Positions 40,886-57,341 of a DNA stretch of 64,000 nt are shown here, in pieces. The notes under the pieces were generated by a model that did not search any database, was not told the DNA's origin, and saw nothing but the letters and a program-made list of their open reading frames with translations. The DNA lies in NCBI RefSeq assembly GCF_022267325.1, contig NZ_JAIZBG010000001.1, forward strand, positions 124,001 to 188,000, written 5' to 3'. Position 1 is the stretch's first letter. The number at the start of each line of letters is the position of its first letter. The position numbers and the translations under genes were made by a program. This stretch comes from Leptospira sanjuanensis. GTDB taxonomy: Bacteria; Spirochaetota; Leptospiria; Leptospirales; Leptospiraceae.

Positions 40886-42835
40886 GTGCAGTTTCTTTCC
40901 GTTCGTTTTAAATTGAAAAATATTACAATGGATTCCATTCGGGGGATTTTTCGACAAACGTTTGTTAGACAATTTCGGACGTATTCTCGGTTCTTAGAAG
41001 CGAACTCTTCGTTTTTCTCCGAACGGCTCAACGTTCTTCTTTTTTGTTCGATTCTTTTTTTGTTCGGATGCGACCGGATAAAAAGTTTTAATCCGGGAGA
41101 TACAAGCTCTTCTCCCTATTATGAAAACGTAATTCTCCAATGTATGATGGGACAAACTCCGGGATGTGCCGCGCCTACGATTCGAAACGTACAAAATTTG
41201 GGAACGCTTCATTCCGGATTTTTGACGGGAAATACGGCCCCATTTGCGTCGACGGTGGAAGTTTCGTTGGACGGTAGTCCGTTTTTACCTGCAACAGTTT
41301 CCGGAACGACATGGACATTTGCGCTTCCTACCGGTTCCGCGATTTGGAAGCAGAATACGAAACATTTGATCGCGGTTCGGTCCTCCCTGTTCGCTTCGAT
41401 CAACGGGATCACGGTCCGAAAGGGAAACAATCAGGACGTAAACGGAGACGGGTTTCCCGATTTGATCGTAGGCGCCAATCAATACAACGGTGGCGACGGA
41501 AAAGTCTATATCTTTCACGGTTCGAAACAGGGAGTTCTTTCACAGGCCGCGACGGCGGCTAACACGAGTTTGTCGGCCGTCGTAGTGGGAGGGCAATACG
41601 GCTGGTCCGTAACTCTGGGCGATGTCAACGGAGACGGATACGCGGATGCGATCGTAAGCGCACCGAGTGCGGGAGCAGATGCGGTTTATATTTATCATTC
41701 GGGTGGAAGTTCGGGAATCGCAACCGGAGCTTCTCCGACTTCTACGCTGACGGCCGGATCTGCCGTTTTTTTCGGGGGTTCGATCGTAACGGGAGACGTA
41801 AACGGCGACGGATTTGAAGACGTTATCGTCGGTTCGTACGGTTACAGTACTTCGCAGGGAAGAGTCGATATCTTTCATTCTTCCGGAAGCGCCGGAGTTC
41901 CGACGGCAGCCGTCGCATCCGCACAGACAACCTTGATCGGAGCGGCCATCAACAATCGATTCGGAATCGCGGTTTCTTCGGGAGATATAAACGGGGACGG
42001 TTATTCCGACGTCTTAGTCGGAGCGGATGGAATTTCCCGATCGTATATTTTTCATTCCAACGGCACCTCGGGAATTACGAGTCAGAACTTAGGTTCATCA
42101 GGAAATTCTAATACTCTTTTGATCGGAGAAAGCGCGACTCAGTTCGGAATTTCCGTTGCAGTCGGAGACGTCAACGGGGACGGTCCCGAAGACGTGTTGA
42201 TCGGTGCGAGATCGTATTCCGCAAACCAAGGCCGGGCTTACGTGTTTCATTCGAACGGTTTTTCCGGAATTGCAAACCAAGACCTTTCCACAACGGGAAC
42301 AGCGAATACCGTTTTTACGGGACAAGCCGGTGCGGGTTTTTTTGGAATCGCCGTCGCTTTAGGCGATGTAAACGGCGACGGGTATCAAGACGCGCTTGTG
42401 GGCGCGTACGGATTATTGCAAGGGAACGGATTCGTATTTCATTCTTCAGGAGCTTCGGGAATATCGACTCAAAATTTGTCCGGCGGTGGAACGCCGAACA
42501 CTGTCTTTAACGGTGAAAACGCGGGCGATCAATTCGGAATTTTCGTTTCGTTTGCCGATCCGAATGGTGACGGATATTCTGACGCATGTATCGGAGCCTA
42601 CGGTTATTCCTCAAACCAAGGCCGGGCGTATTTGTTTTCCGGCGCTTCGACAGGCATTCCGAATACGTCGGCCGTTTCCGCGCCCACCATTCTCAATGGA
42701 GAACCTCTCAGCCAATTCGGTTATTCAATCGCTTCCAACATAGAATCGAGTTTTCTCCGATGGAAACTTGAATGGATCGAAACCATGGAGCCGCTTTTTT
42801 TTTGGCGAAAAGAATTCTTTGAACTTTTTTCTTAA
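40886..42835 (+). CDS. FG-GAP repeat lipoprotein, seven-bladed propeller
   Basis: 649 residues from GTG 40886; ATG 40928 is an alternative. A hydrophobic stretch (LNVLLFCSILFLFGC) ends in a lipobox, so the protein is probably a surface lipoprotein. Seven FG-GAP repeats of about 60 residues follow (about 180-620). Each has a calcium-binding DxNGDG motif (DVNGDGFPDLIVGA is the first), and they make up a complete integrin-alpha-like propeller. The last 30 residues (SSFLRWKLEWIETME...) are unlike the repeats and may be a read-through tail. Likely surface role: adhesion or ligand binding (inference). Confidence 0.86.
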   Translation: MQFLSVRFKLKNITMDSIRGIFRQTFVRQFRTYSRFLEANSSFFSERLNVLLFCSILFLFGCDRIKSFNPGDTSSSPYYENVILQCMMGQTPGCAAPTIRNVQNLGTLHSGFLTGNTAPFASTVEVSLDGSPFLPATVSGTTWTFALPTGSAIWKQNTKHLIAVRSSLFASINGITVRKGNNQDVNGDGFPDLIVGANQYNGGDGKVYIFHGSKQGVLSQAATAANTSLSAVVVGGQYGWSVTLGDVNGDGYADAIVSAPSAGADAVYIYHSGGSSGIATGASPTSTLTAGSAVFFGGSIVTGDVNGDGFEDVIVGSYGYSTSQGRVDIFHSSGSAGVPTAAVASAQTTLIGAAINNRFGIAVSSGDINGDGYSDVLVGADGISRSYIFHSNGTSGITSQNLGSSGNSNTLLIGESATQFGISVAVGDVNGDGPEDVLIGARSYSANQGRAYVFHSNGFSGIANQDLSTTGTANTVFTGQAGAGFFGIAVALGDVNGDGYQDALVGAYGLLQGNGFVFHSSGASGISTQNLSGGGTPNTVFNGENAGDQFGIFVSFADPNGDGYSDACIGAYGYSSNQGRAYLFSGASTGIPNTSAVSAPTILNGEPLSQFGYSIASNIESSFLRWKLEWIETMEPLFFWRKEFFELFS

Positions 42836-42872
42836 AATTGGATTGACGGGAGAATTCGGTACGCGAACCTGA

Positions 42873-43002
<130 letters not shown>

Positions 43003-43234
43003 CTTGTTTTAGGACAGAGAATTGATTCTGACAATTCTTCTCCGGTCGTTCGGGCCTTCCCTCAGGGCGATTTCCTTTCCCTGAATTTCAAAGAATAGAA
43101 ATCCCGATTCGGACAAACTCACACCGATCGTGTGAAATAGGTTGACTTGGACCTTTTTCAGAAAGCTTCTGTAAGGAAAGAGCATTGGATTTTTCCCGAA
43201 AGAAGAAAAACGCAATCATTAATGCCAATCAGGG

Positions 43235-43402
<168 letters not shown>

Positions 43403-43412
43403 GAATTAAGTC

Positions 43413-43733
43413 ATCGAAGAGACGTTAAAATCCAGGAAGGAGATTCAATCTCTTTTTAAGGCTGGAAAAAGAGTCTCCCGCTTCCCGATCGTTCTAGTAT
43501 ATCTTCCCAATTCTTTAACCAAGAATCGTTTTCTTTATTGTCCAGAGCGCACGGTAAAGACTGCGGTTCAAAGAAATCGGATCAAAAGGAAACTCAGATC
43601 GGTCATACACGAGGAAGAGAAGAATTTTCTGAAAGGCTTTGATATCGCGATCTTAGCCAAAAAAGAAATTTTGGATCTCAACCACGGGGAGCTGGTTAAG
43701 ATTCTGGTCTCTCTAATCAACCGAATCCGATGA
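43413..43733 (+). CDS. rnpA: Ribonuclease P protein component, no canonical start codon
   Basis: Protein cofactor of RNase P, which trims tRNA 5' leaders. The frame from 43410 to TGA 43731-43733 encodes a full RnpA: TLKSRKEIQSLFKAGKRVS near the start and the RNA-binding signature AVQRNRIKRKLR in the middle. Upstream it is closed by TAA 43407-43409, and between that stop and the conserved region there is no ATG, GTG or TTG. ATC 43413 is my best guess as a rare start; ATT 43443 is inside conserved sequence. Initiation may be by coupling from rpmH, whose stop is 10 bp upstream. Stop overlaps yidD (ATGA). Confidence 0.85.
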   Translation: MEETLKSRKEIQSLFKAGKRVSRFPIVLVYLPNSLTKNRFLYCPERTVKTAVQRNRIKRKLRSVIHEEEKNFLKGFDIAILAKKEILDLNHGELVKILVSLINRIR

Positions 43734-43964
43734 ACCGAATTGCAATTAAACTGATTCAGCTGTATAAAAAGCTAATCTCTCCTTTACTCCCGCCCGCCTG
43801 TCGTTTTACACCCTCTTGTTCCGAATATGCCGCTCAAGCGTTTCAAGAATACGGATTCTTCCGTGCGCTTCAGTTGAGCACTTGGAGAATCTTGAGATGC
43901 AACCCCCTTTCTCGAGGGTTTGAAGATCCCTTACCACCTAACATTAAAAGGACGAACTGCACAC

Positions 43965-43975
<11 letters not shown>
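43730..43975 (+). CDS. yidD: Membrane protein insertion efficiency factor
   Basis: 81 residues with the family pattern [32 protein letters not shown] and the three conserved Cys (CRF, CSE, RCNPL). It aids YidC-dependent insertion, peripherally on the inner membrane. Starts in the rnpA stop (ATGA) and overlaps the yidC start by 11 bp. Confidence 0.95.
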
Positions 43976-45845
<1,870 letters not shown>

Positions 45846-45888
45846 TCGCGGATCGCGACGCAACGAACTCATTATCGAGGATAAACAC

Positions 45889-47962
<2,074 letters not shown>

Positions 47963-48009
47963 AATGTTATGGTCGCACCGCCTGATTTCAAAAATATGGG
48001 AAATATCGT

Positions 48010-49272
<1,263 letters not shown>

Positions 49273-49287
49273 AAACTCCTTGATAAG

Positions 49288-49315
49288 ACGCGTTTTATGT
49301 CGAATTAAAACGCGT
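49288..49315. repeat. 10-bp inverted repeat downstream of the malic enzyme
   Basis: ACGCGTTTTA at 49288-49297 and its complement TAAAACGCGT at 49306-49315, loop of 8. It sits 15 bp after the stop; without a clear T-run it is a weak terminator or a regulatory hairpin. The rest of the 281-bp gap holds no gene I can support. Confidence 0.65.
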
Positions 49316-49553
49316 TTAGAAAGAGCGTTTCATCGAAAGAATACGTTGGAGTTCCCACAATTCCCATTATCCGTTGTCCTAACATACAACTTCTCTTTCG
49401 GAAAAAGATCCGATTTATTCCGGAAAAACCCGATAATCAAAAAGATAATATCGTTTTTCGAGAATGGAAATTCCCCTTTTGACTCAAATAGGTTTCGACT
49501 TTTGTAAATTTCTACAGTCTCCTAAAACTATAGCCTTAGGGGCGCGGTAGATT

Positions 49554-51632
<2,079 letters not shown>

Positions 51633-51715
51633 GAATTTTTTCGATTCTAATCATATTAGAATTTCATAAAATTCCGTTTTCTCTTTGGAGAATATAATTT
51701 TTAATCAACCAACAC

Positions 51716-53124
<1,409 letters not shown>

Positions 53125-53126
53125 GA

Positions 53127-53154
53127 AAAAAAGGGGCTGAACGGCCCCTTTTTT
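53127..53154 (+). terminator. Rho-independent terminator after fumC
   Basis: AAGGGGC stem with TGAAC loop and GGCCCCTT on the other side, then six T; flanking A-run makes it symmetrical, so it may also stop transcripts from the leftward operon of the island on the right. Confidence 0.88.
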
Positions 53155-53260
53155 ATTGGATAAGATACGCAGCAAGATTTTGATTTCCTGGAATCACAAT
53201 CTTGTATTTTAGAGAATTCTGTTTTTCTAATGTTTTATTGAATTTGGACGCGATCTGCAT
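53153..53260 (-). CDS. Possible 35-residue protein at the end of the leftward island operon
   Basis: MQIASKFNKTLEKQNSLKYK, ending AAYLIQ; a GAGAG ribosome-like site lies 7 bp before the ATG and the frame starts 11 bp after the previous stop. No family match, and its stop lies in the fumC terminator. Short, so weakly supported. Confidence 0.28.
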   Translation of the reverse strand: MQIASKFNKTLEKQNSLKYKIVIPGNQNLAAYLIQ

Positions 53261-53271
53261 TGTTTTTGCTC

Positions 53272-53424
53272 TCAGCGATTTTGATCCTCGTCGTTTTTCG
53301 ATTTGAATAAAAGTCGAAGGAAATACCATAGTGCGGCGGTCGTCGCTCCGATTAAAAACCAAATAAAGAAACTCCAAAAAGCGGTGTATTCGAAAACCAA
53401 AAGAAAAATGTCCGATGCTTTCAA
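53272..53424 (-). CDS. Small one-helix membrane protein of the island
   Basis: 50 residues from TTG 53424 (KASDIFLLVFEYTAFWSFF onwards), with a strong GGGAGG upstream. The start overlaps the DUF1353 stop as TTGA. One long hydrophobic segment covers about residues 6-38 (FWSFFIWFLIGATTAALWYF), and the tail is charged (KSKNDEDQNR). Coupling and ribosome site support a real gene; perhaps a holin-like or anchor protein. Confidence 0.6.
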   Translation of the reverse strand: MKASDIFLLVFEYTAFWSFFIWFLIGATTAALWYFLRLLFKSKNDEDQNR

Positions 53425-53861
53425 GGCGCCACCTCCCATTCTTTTGTTTCATCCTTCGGAAACGCTGAAGATTCTCCGAACCAACGAACGAACCGATATA
53501 CATAAGCCGCTCGTATAGAATTCATCCCGTCTTCCAAACAGATCCTTTCCAATAATCTGTCCGCTGCTTCGCGGAATTCTTTTCGATCCAGCTTCTCTTC
53601 TCGCATAAGCTGATAAAGAGCGTCGTGCAACAAAGAACCTCGCATAAACGTTTTTGTATCGAACGTCGGGCCGCTGGGTCCGTCCCAAGCGTATCCTGCC
53701 TCTATCCGCAGCAAACCATCCGAATTCATATCCACGAAAACCTTTTCGTTTTTGCTTCCGATCCGAAGCGCTCTGTTCGTTTTGATTCCGGTTTCGTAAC
53801 TATAAGATCTGACGAGTTGATATTTATAATTTTTAAGATTTCTATATACGATTTGATCCAT
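53421..53861 (-). CDS. DUF1353 phage-type protein
   Basis: 146 residues with the DUF1353 pattern: GYAWDGPSGPTFDT, then MRGSLLHDALYQLMREEKLDRKEFREAADRLL. Such proteins are common in phages and prophages and have no established function. AAGGAGGG lies 7 bp before ATG 53861. It is next to last or third from last in the leftward operon. Confidence 0.85.
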   Translation of the reverse strand: MDQIVYRNLKNYKYQLVRSYSYETGIKTNRALRIGSKNEKVFVDMNSDGLLRIEAGYAWDGPSGPTFDTKTFMRGSLLHDALYQLMREEKLDRKEFREAADRLLERICLEDGMNSIRAAYVYRFVRWFGESSAFPKDETKEWEVAP

Positions 53862-53976
53862 TTTATTCCCTCCTTATATCCGATTTCTTGAATGCGTTGT
53901 GCGGATTTGCTCCGTTTTTGGCGATTTGCATCTCCTTTCTTTTTAGGAACCGAAAATCGTGGAGCTGAATCGCCAT

Positions 53977-54576
53977 TTAAGCGACGCTTTCCTCGTCCGC
54001 TTCGATTTCAAGTTCTGTTTCGTTCGGAGCGATGTAGAGACGTTCCGCTTCTTCGTTGAATTCGATTCCGATCTTTTGCATCGCTCTTAACGGCTCCGCG
54101 AGAATTTGCTCTTTGTTCAACTCCAATTTAACCCTGAGATAAACGTTGCTCAACTTCGCAATCAGGTTGCTGAACTTTTCAAGTAAACCGTTTTCACTTA
54201 AAATCCTTTCGAAAAGTTTTGCGGTTCCTCTCGTTTTTACGGAAGGAGGGACTCTTCTGAGTTTCAAAGATCCCGTTGCGAATTTACACGTTCTATATTC
54301 GGGATCCGGAAACAGTTCTGTCTTATGATGATCCACGAAGAATTTGATTCCAGATGCGATATGTTGGATTTTTAGATCGAACGGAAACATTTGATCTTGA
54401 AGGTCTAACTGAAGTTTGGCGATCTCGTCGTCCGTTCTACTTTTGATTCGTTCTCTTTCCCGCTTGGTTTCGCCGAGTTGCTGAATTGCCTGAGCGATTT
54501 CGGCAAGATTGCGATAACGATTATCCGGTAGATCGACTAAGATTGTTTTGTTAAGCGAATTCTTAGCTTTAGGCAT
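53977..54576 (-). CDS. Mu Gam-like host-nuclease inhibitor
   Basis: 199 residues. Mu Gam binds linear DNA ends and blocks RecBCD. Features that fit: a long N-terminal coiled coil ([24 protein letters not shown]), the [19 protein letters not shown] strand pair matching the Gam TGTIGWRxxPPSV region, and [20 protein letters not shown]... [15 protein letters not shown], a typical Gam ending. AGGAGG precedes the ATG. The presence of a Gam gene without transposase or integrase is odd. The assignment is from recalled family pattern. Confidence 0.8.
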   Translation of the reverse strand: MPKAKNSLNKTILVDLPDNRYRNLAEIAQAIQQLGETKRERERIKSRTDDEIAKLQLDLQDQMFPFDLKIQHIASGIKFFVDHHKTELFPDPEYRTCKFATGSLKLRRVPPSVKTRGTAKLFERILSENGLLEKFSNLIAKLSNVYLRVKLELNKEQILAEPLRAMQKIGIEFNEEAERLYIAPNETELEIEADEESVA

Positions 54577-54584
54577 CGTTCCTC

Positions 54585-54746
54585 CTAGTTAGACGATTTC
54601 GAATTTTGTGGATTCATTTCTACGGTGATTCCGTTGGTCGAATAAGAGAGGATCGATACCGAAGGAATTTTCGGAACGGACGCTCTGGTTTTTTTCTTCT
54701 TTTGGGAGAAAGTCTTTTTGTTTGCTTTTGCCGTTGTTGTTTTCAT
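54585..54746 (-). CDS. Small basic protein of the leftward operon
   Basis: 53 residues, [20 protein letters not shown] then a hydrophilic tail ending [16 protein letters not shown] lies 6 bp before ATG 54746. It ends 9 bp before the Gam start, over the Gam ribosome site. The strongly basic N-terminus suggests nucleic-acid binding; no family recognised. Confidence 0.55.
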   Translation of the reverse strand: MKTTTAKANKKTFSQKKKKTRASVPKIPSVSILSYSTNGITVEMNPQNSKSSN

Positions 54747-54767
54747 CGCTGTTCCTGATTTTACCGT

Positions 54768-55025
54768 TTATGCCGCGCCTTGGTGTTCGCTTTGAATCTG
54801 CGAACGTGAGTCGTTTGCGTATAAGGAAAGAATCCTGTCCGAAATAGGAATCAATGCTTTAAAGGTTCGGATCAGACAATCCTCGCAAAGATCGGTCTGT
54901 TTCATGGCTTCTTTCTGATTGCACTGTGCGCAGGAATCGGTTTGCATATTCATAATTCTCCCATTAGGTTGTTCGTTTTTCTGAGTCGACGCGGGTCTAA
55001 GTTTCGGATTACGAAGGGTCGTCAT
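54768..55025 (-). CDS. Small zinc-ribbon-like protein
   Basis: 85 residues with a four-cysteine knuckle, CAQCNQKEAMKQTDLCEDC, typical of short phage zinc proteins. ATG 55025 overlaps the previous stop (ATGA). Function unknown. Confidence 0.68.
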   Translation of the reverse strand: MTTLRNPKLRPASTQKNEQPNGRIMNMQTDSCAQCNQKEAMKQTDLCEDCLIRTFKALIPISDRILSLYANDSRSQIQSEHQGAA

Positions 55026-55327
55026 TCTTCGAATTCCTCCTCCAAAATATATTCAAGAATTCTGATAAACTCCTGAATCTTATTCGGGTTCTTTTCGCAG
55101 ATTTGTGCGATGTCGTTTTTCACAAGAAAAAGGGAAGTGACCGCCTTATCGTGCATTTCGCTGTGATCGTCCCATCTCCAATCGAAAGTGGGAAATTGTT
55201 CCTTAACGTATTCCGCGATTTGAACGATCATCTTTTCTTCGATGTCGGAAAGAACGATCGGGTCCAGGTTGTTTCTGTTTGCGATCGGATTTTTCTCAGC
55301 GATTGCCGTTGAATTTACTGATTTCAT
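55022..55327 (-). CDS. Unknown protein of the leftward operon
   Basis: 101 residues from ATG 55327, which overlaps the previous stop as TGATG and has AGGAGAG upstream; a longer frame to 55399 is rejected. Acidic, helical (KMIVQIAEYVKEQFPTFDWRW, ILEYILEEEFEE). No family recognised. Confidence 0.68.
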   Translation of the reverse strand: MKSVNSTAIAEKNPIANRNNLDPIVLSDIEEKMIVQIAEYVKEQFPTFDWRWDDHSEMHDKAVTSLFLVKNDIAQICEKNPNKIQEFIRILEYILEEEFEE

Positions 55328-55563
55328 CACGCGGCTCTCCTGCTTCTTCGTTTTGAATAGGACCGAGGAATGCGGTCCATCTTGTACGGAATATTCCATT
55401 TTTTGAATGCTTCTCTGATTTCCGTATAGGAATGTTGTCCGTTTAAACTTTTAGAAAGATAATCATAGTTTACGTCCGCTTCTCTGGCGAATTTCGCAAG
55501 AGTCTTCATGCGCAGCGTAATACAGATGAAATCCTTACACTCGTCTCCGTTGATGATGATCAT
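55327..55563 (-). CDS. Small helix-turn-helix protein, first gene of the leftward operon
   Basis: 78 residues from ATG 55563, preceded by AAGGAGG at a good distance. KTLAKFAREADVNYDYLSKSLNGQ reads as a helix-turn-helix, like Cro/Ner-type phage early regulators; the tail SKRRSRRAA is basic. It is transcribed from the predicted promoter at 55684-55712 and so may act opposite the XRE repressor. Confidence 0.7.
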   Translation of the reverse strand: MIIINGDECKDFICITLRMKTLAKFAREADVNYDYLSKSLNGQHSYTEIREAFKKWNIPYKMDRIPRSYSKRRSRRAA

Positions 55564-55658
55564 CGGGACCTCCTTTTTGTGATTGCGATTTCGCTTCCGT
55601 TTGCGACCCTTGGGTGGTGCGCAAAATCGAGTTCGGACGCGAGATCGACTTTGATTTC

Positions 55659-55676
55659 GGCGGGGTGTGTCCCGCC
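55659..55676. promoter_or_regulatory. Palindromic operator candidate, copy 1
   Basis: GGCGGG (55659-55664), six-base spacer, CCCGCC (55671-55676). It lies directly downstream of the leftward -10 box, covering the predicted transcript start. No T-run on either side, so it is not a terminator. The same arms recur at 56779-56796. Confidence 0.65.
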
Positions 55677-55683
55677 AAAAATG

Positions 55684-55712
55684 ACCATACGCTAAAAATG
55701 TATAAATGTCAA
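55684..55712 (-). promoter_or_regulatory. Leftward promoter of the island operon
   Basis: On the minus strand: TTGACA (55712-55707), a 17-bp spacer and TATGGT (55689-55684). This is between the small HTH gene and the divergent repressor and fires toward the Gam operon. Confidence 0.68.
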
Positions 55713-55730
55713 CCATAAAATACGATTAAA

Positions 55731-56129
55731 ATGTATAAAGCCGACAAAAAATTTCCGGATCGTTTAAAGAGGCTCATCGAAACTTTGGGGATTTCCCAAG
55801 CTGAATTCGCGAGATCGATCGATTTAAAACCTGCGTTTATCAGCGATCTCATCAACGAACGGGCGAAAAGTTTTTCTCAAGAGTCCATTCTTCGTTTAAG
55901 AACCGTTCACAACGTAAATCCTCTTTGGCTGATTTCAGGTGAAGGTGATATGTTGATCAGCGCAGCAGAAGCGAAGAGCGACTCTGAAACGGATCGTTAT
56001 CGAACTTTATTGAGAAAGATTCGAAATCGTCCTCAAATGGAAGCGTTAGTGGAAAGTCTTTTGGAAGTTCCTGACGTTGAACTGGAAGCGTTGAGCGTTG
56101 TTATAGAAAAGTTTCGAAAGAAGAAGTGA
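55731..56129 (+). CDS. XRE-family repressor of the island
   Basis: 132 residues with a lambda/434-type helix-turn-helix at about 10-65 (RLKRLIETLGISQAEFARSI, then LKPAFISDLINERAKSFS) and a small helical C-terminal half that probably dimerises. No LexA-like protease domain, so it would not be cleaved by RecA as CI is. Its position, divergent to the early operon with an operator-like palindrome in between, makes it the likely master repressor. Its stop abuts the stop of the next minus-strand small gene. Confidence 0.86.
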   Translation: MYKADKKFPDRLKRLIETLGISQAEFARSIDLKPAFISDLINERAKSFSQESILRLRTVHNVNPLWLISGEGDMLISAAEAKSDSETDRYRTLLRKIRNRPQMEALVESLLEVPDVELEALSVVIEKFRKKK

Positions 56130-56297
56130 TTATCGATTTTCCAAAGATTCGAAAACGAGTTTTACGATTTCCTGCGCGTATGTATGTCTGAGAACCTGAA
56201 TCGGTTCGGGAGAAAATTGAAAATCGGATTCGAACTTTTTCAAAGCCCCCTCCACTTTCCAATAAAGCGATTCGCGTAATTCTTCCGAAGTCTCCAA
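56130..56297 (-). CDS. Possible 55-residue protein convergent with the repressor
   Basis: TTG start at 56297 with GGAG 7 bp upstream: ETSEELRESLYWKVEGALKK, ending KLVFESLENR. The frame is closed just upstream by TAG. Amino-acid use is sensible (helical, charged), better than the overlapping longer frame that continues to 56400. It converges exactly with the repressor stop. No family recognised. Confidence 0.42.
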   Translation of the reverse strand: METSEELRESLYWKVEGALKKFESDFQFSPEPIQVLRHTYAQEIVKLVFESLENR

Positions 56298-56448
56298 ATT
56301 CTTGCTCCAACAAAATAGCTATATATATGTTTAGTATATTTTTTACCCCCGACAAAATCCATCCTAAATCAGAACGTGTGTCGGTTTTTTGTCCGAGCAA
56401 ATTTTGATTTTCACAATCGTTACGAAATGAGGATAAGAAGGAAGTGAA

Positions 56449-56499
56449 ATGACAATAATTTCGATATGTCTCATTGTTTTCCTTTTCATCCTTTCATAA
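56449..56499 (+). CDS. Tiny hydrophobic peptide candidate (16 residues)
   Basis: MTIISICLIVFLFILS, preceded by AAGGAAG at normal spacing and followed 4 bp after the stop by a hairpin with T5. All but a few residues are hydrophobic, as in type I toxins such as Ibs. The arrangement ribosome site, ORF, terminator argues for expression, but the size makes chance possible. Confidence 0.35.
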   Translation: MTIISICLIVFLFILS

Positions 56500-56503
56500 G
56501 CAT

Positions 56504-56521
56504 CGTTTCAAAAACGTTTTT
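56504..56521 (+). terminator. Small terminator after the tiny ORF
   Basis: CGTTT (56504-56508), loop CAA, AAACG (56512-56516), then five T. A short stem, but directly joined to the T-run. Confidence 0.5.
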
Positions 56522-56778
56522 ATAAAACCGGAAGAAAAAAGCAGAAAGGAGAATTTTCACGAAAAGAATATATCATTCACCCTCGACTTTTTATGAAGTA
56601 AGGAAAGAATCCCGATCTAACTTCCGCAGTTAACAATGCATCTCACCTCGCTCAATTAGGGAATATTTCTTTGATTAAAATTAAAACATTCGTAATTCAT
56701 TATGTTCTTCCGGATATAAACGATAACTTTGAATCGTTGAATCTATTTTAAATGGACAAACTTTCCTTATTCAAAGTT

Positions 56779-56796
56779 GGCGGGAGTAATCCCGCC
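56779..56796. promoter_or_regulatory. Palindromic operator candidate, copy 2
   Basis: GGCGGG (56779-56784), spacer AGTAAT, CCCGCC (56791-56796); same arms and spacing as the copy at 55659. It lies 62 bp upstream of the HTH gene at 56859, so the same repressor may control the rightward genes. Confidence 0.6.
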
Positions 56797-56858
56797 TAAC
56801 GGTTTAAGTTCGAAAAGGGACTTGACAAAAAACGCATATACTTCTCAATCCGGTTTCT

Positions 56859-57161
56859 ATGTCTACAATCAAAGGTCACACAAGAAAAGGTTCTTTGCTG
56901 AAAAACGTTCAGCCTTCCGTTTCGGTCGACGAAAGGCCGAATTGTGACGATAGAGAATCGCCCACAAAAAACGATAAAACACGAATTTTAAAAACGAAGG
57001 AAGCCGCAAGTTACTTGAATCTTTCCGTACGGACGTTCAATCAATACGTGATCGATCACGAAATTCCGTTCATTGAGTGGAGTCCTCGAGTTAGAAGATT
57101 CATGATCTCCGATTTGGAAAAGATCGTTCTCTCCCGTAAAACGAAAAAACAGATTTATTGA
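56859..57161 (+). CDS. Excisionase/MerR-type helix-turn-helix protein
   Basis: 100 residues. A disordered polar N-terminal half, then a HTH_17-like domain (LKTKEAASYLNLSVRTFNQY and EIPFIEWSPRVRRFMISDLEKI). Such proteins are excisionases or phage activators. With no integrase present, a role as an activator of the lysis cassette downstream is more likely (inference). Confidence 0.78.
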   Translation: MSTIKGHTRKGSLLKNVQPSVSVDERPNCDDRESPTKNDKTRILKTKEAASYLNLSVRTFNQYVIDHEIPFIEWSPRVRRFMISDLEKIVLSRKTKKQIY

Positions 57162-57306
57162 TTCTTTCTAGTCAATGACGACTAACGTTCAATGTTCGTT
57201 GAATTAGAGGCAGAATCGACCGGTAGGATCCGATTCGGTTCTTGGTCTTGAGACGAACCCGTGTTATTCTCTGTTTACAATCGGAAGCGATTGAGTAGTC
57301 ATTTAG

Positions 57307-57331
57307 CCCGCCACAGTGCGGGTCTTTTTTT
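57307..57331 (+). terminator. Terminator before the lysis cassette
   Basis: CCCGC (57307-57311), loop CACAGT, GCGGG (57318-57322), then TCTTTTTTT. It ends 10 bp before the first lysis-cassette gene, where a transcript from the HTH gene would be stopped unless anti-terminated, as at the lambda late terminator. Confidence 0.7.
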
Positions 57332-57341
57332 GCGGGGAAGA

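Larger units (their letters stand above)
56298..56858. other. 560-bp AT-rich regulatory gap of the island
   Basis: No gene longer than 20 codons is convincing here. It contains a 16-residue ORF with its own terminator (56449-56521), a second copy of the GGCGGG palindrome (56779-56796) just preceded by AACTTT/AAAGTT arms, and a TTGACA at 56822 without a well-spaced -10 box. Confidence 0.6.

Noticed and set aside
53863..53931. 22-codon frame before the DUF1353 gene
   Set aside because: Its AAAGGAG touches the ATG with no spacing, so translation is doubtful; it lies over the DUF1353 ribosome site.
56101..56400. 99-residue minus-strand frame in the island
   Set aside because: It covers the repressor end and reads as low-quality protein (many Arg/Phe/Ser); a different, shorter frame (56130-56297) has a ribosome site and better composition.
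56822..56842. TTGACA 56822 with TATACT 56837 as a promoter for the HTH gene
   Set aside because: The spacer is only 9 bp, outside the usable range for sigma-70.
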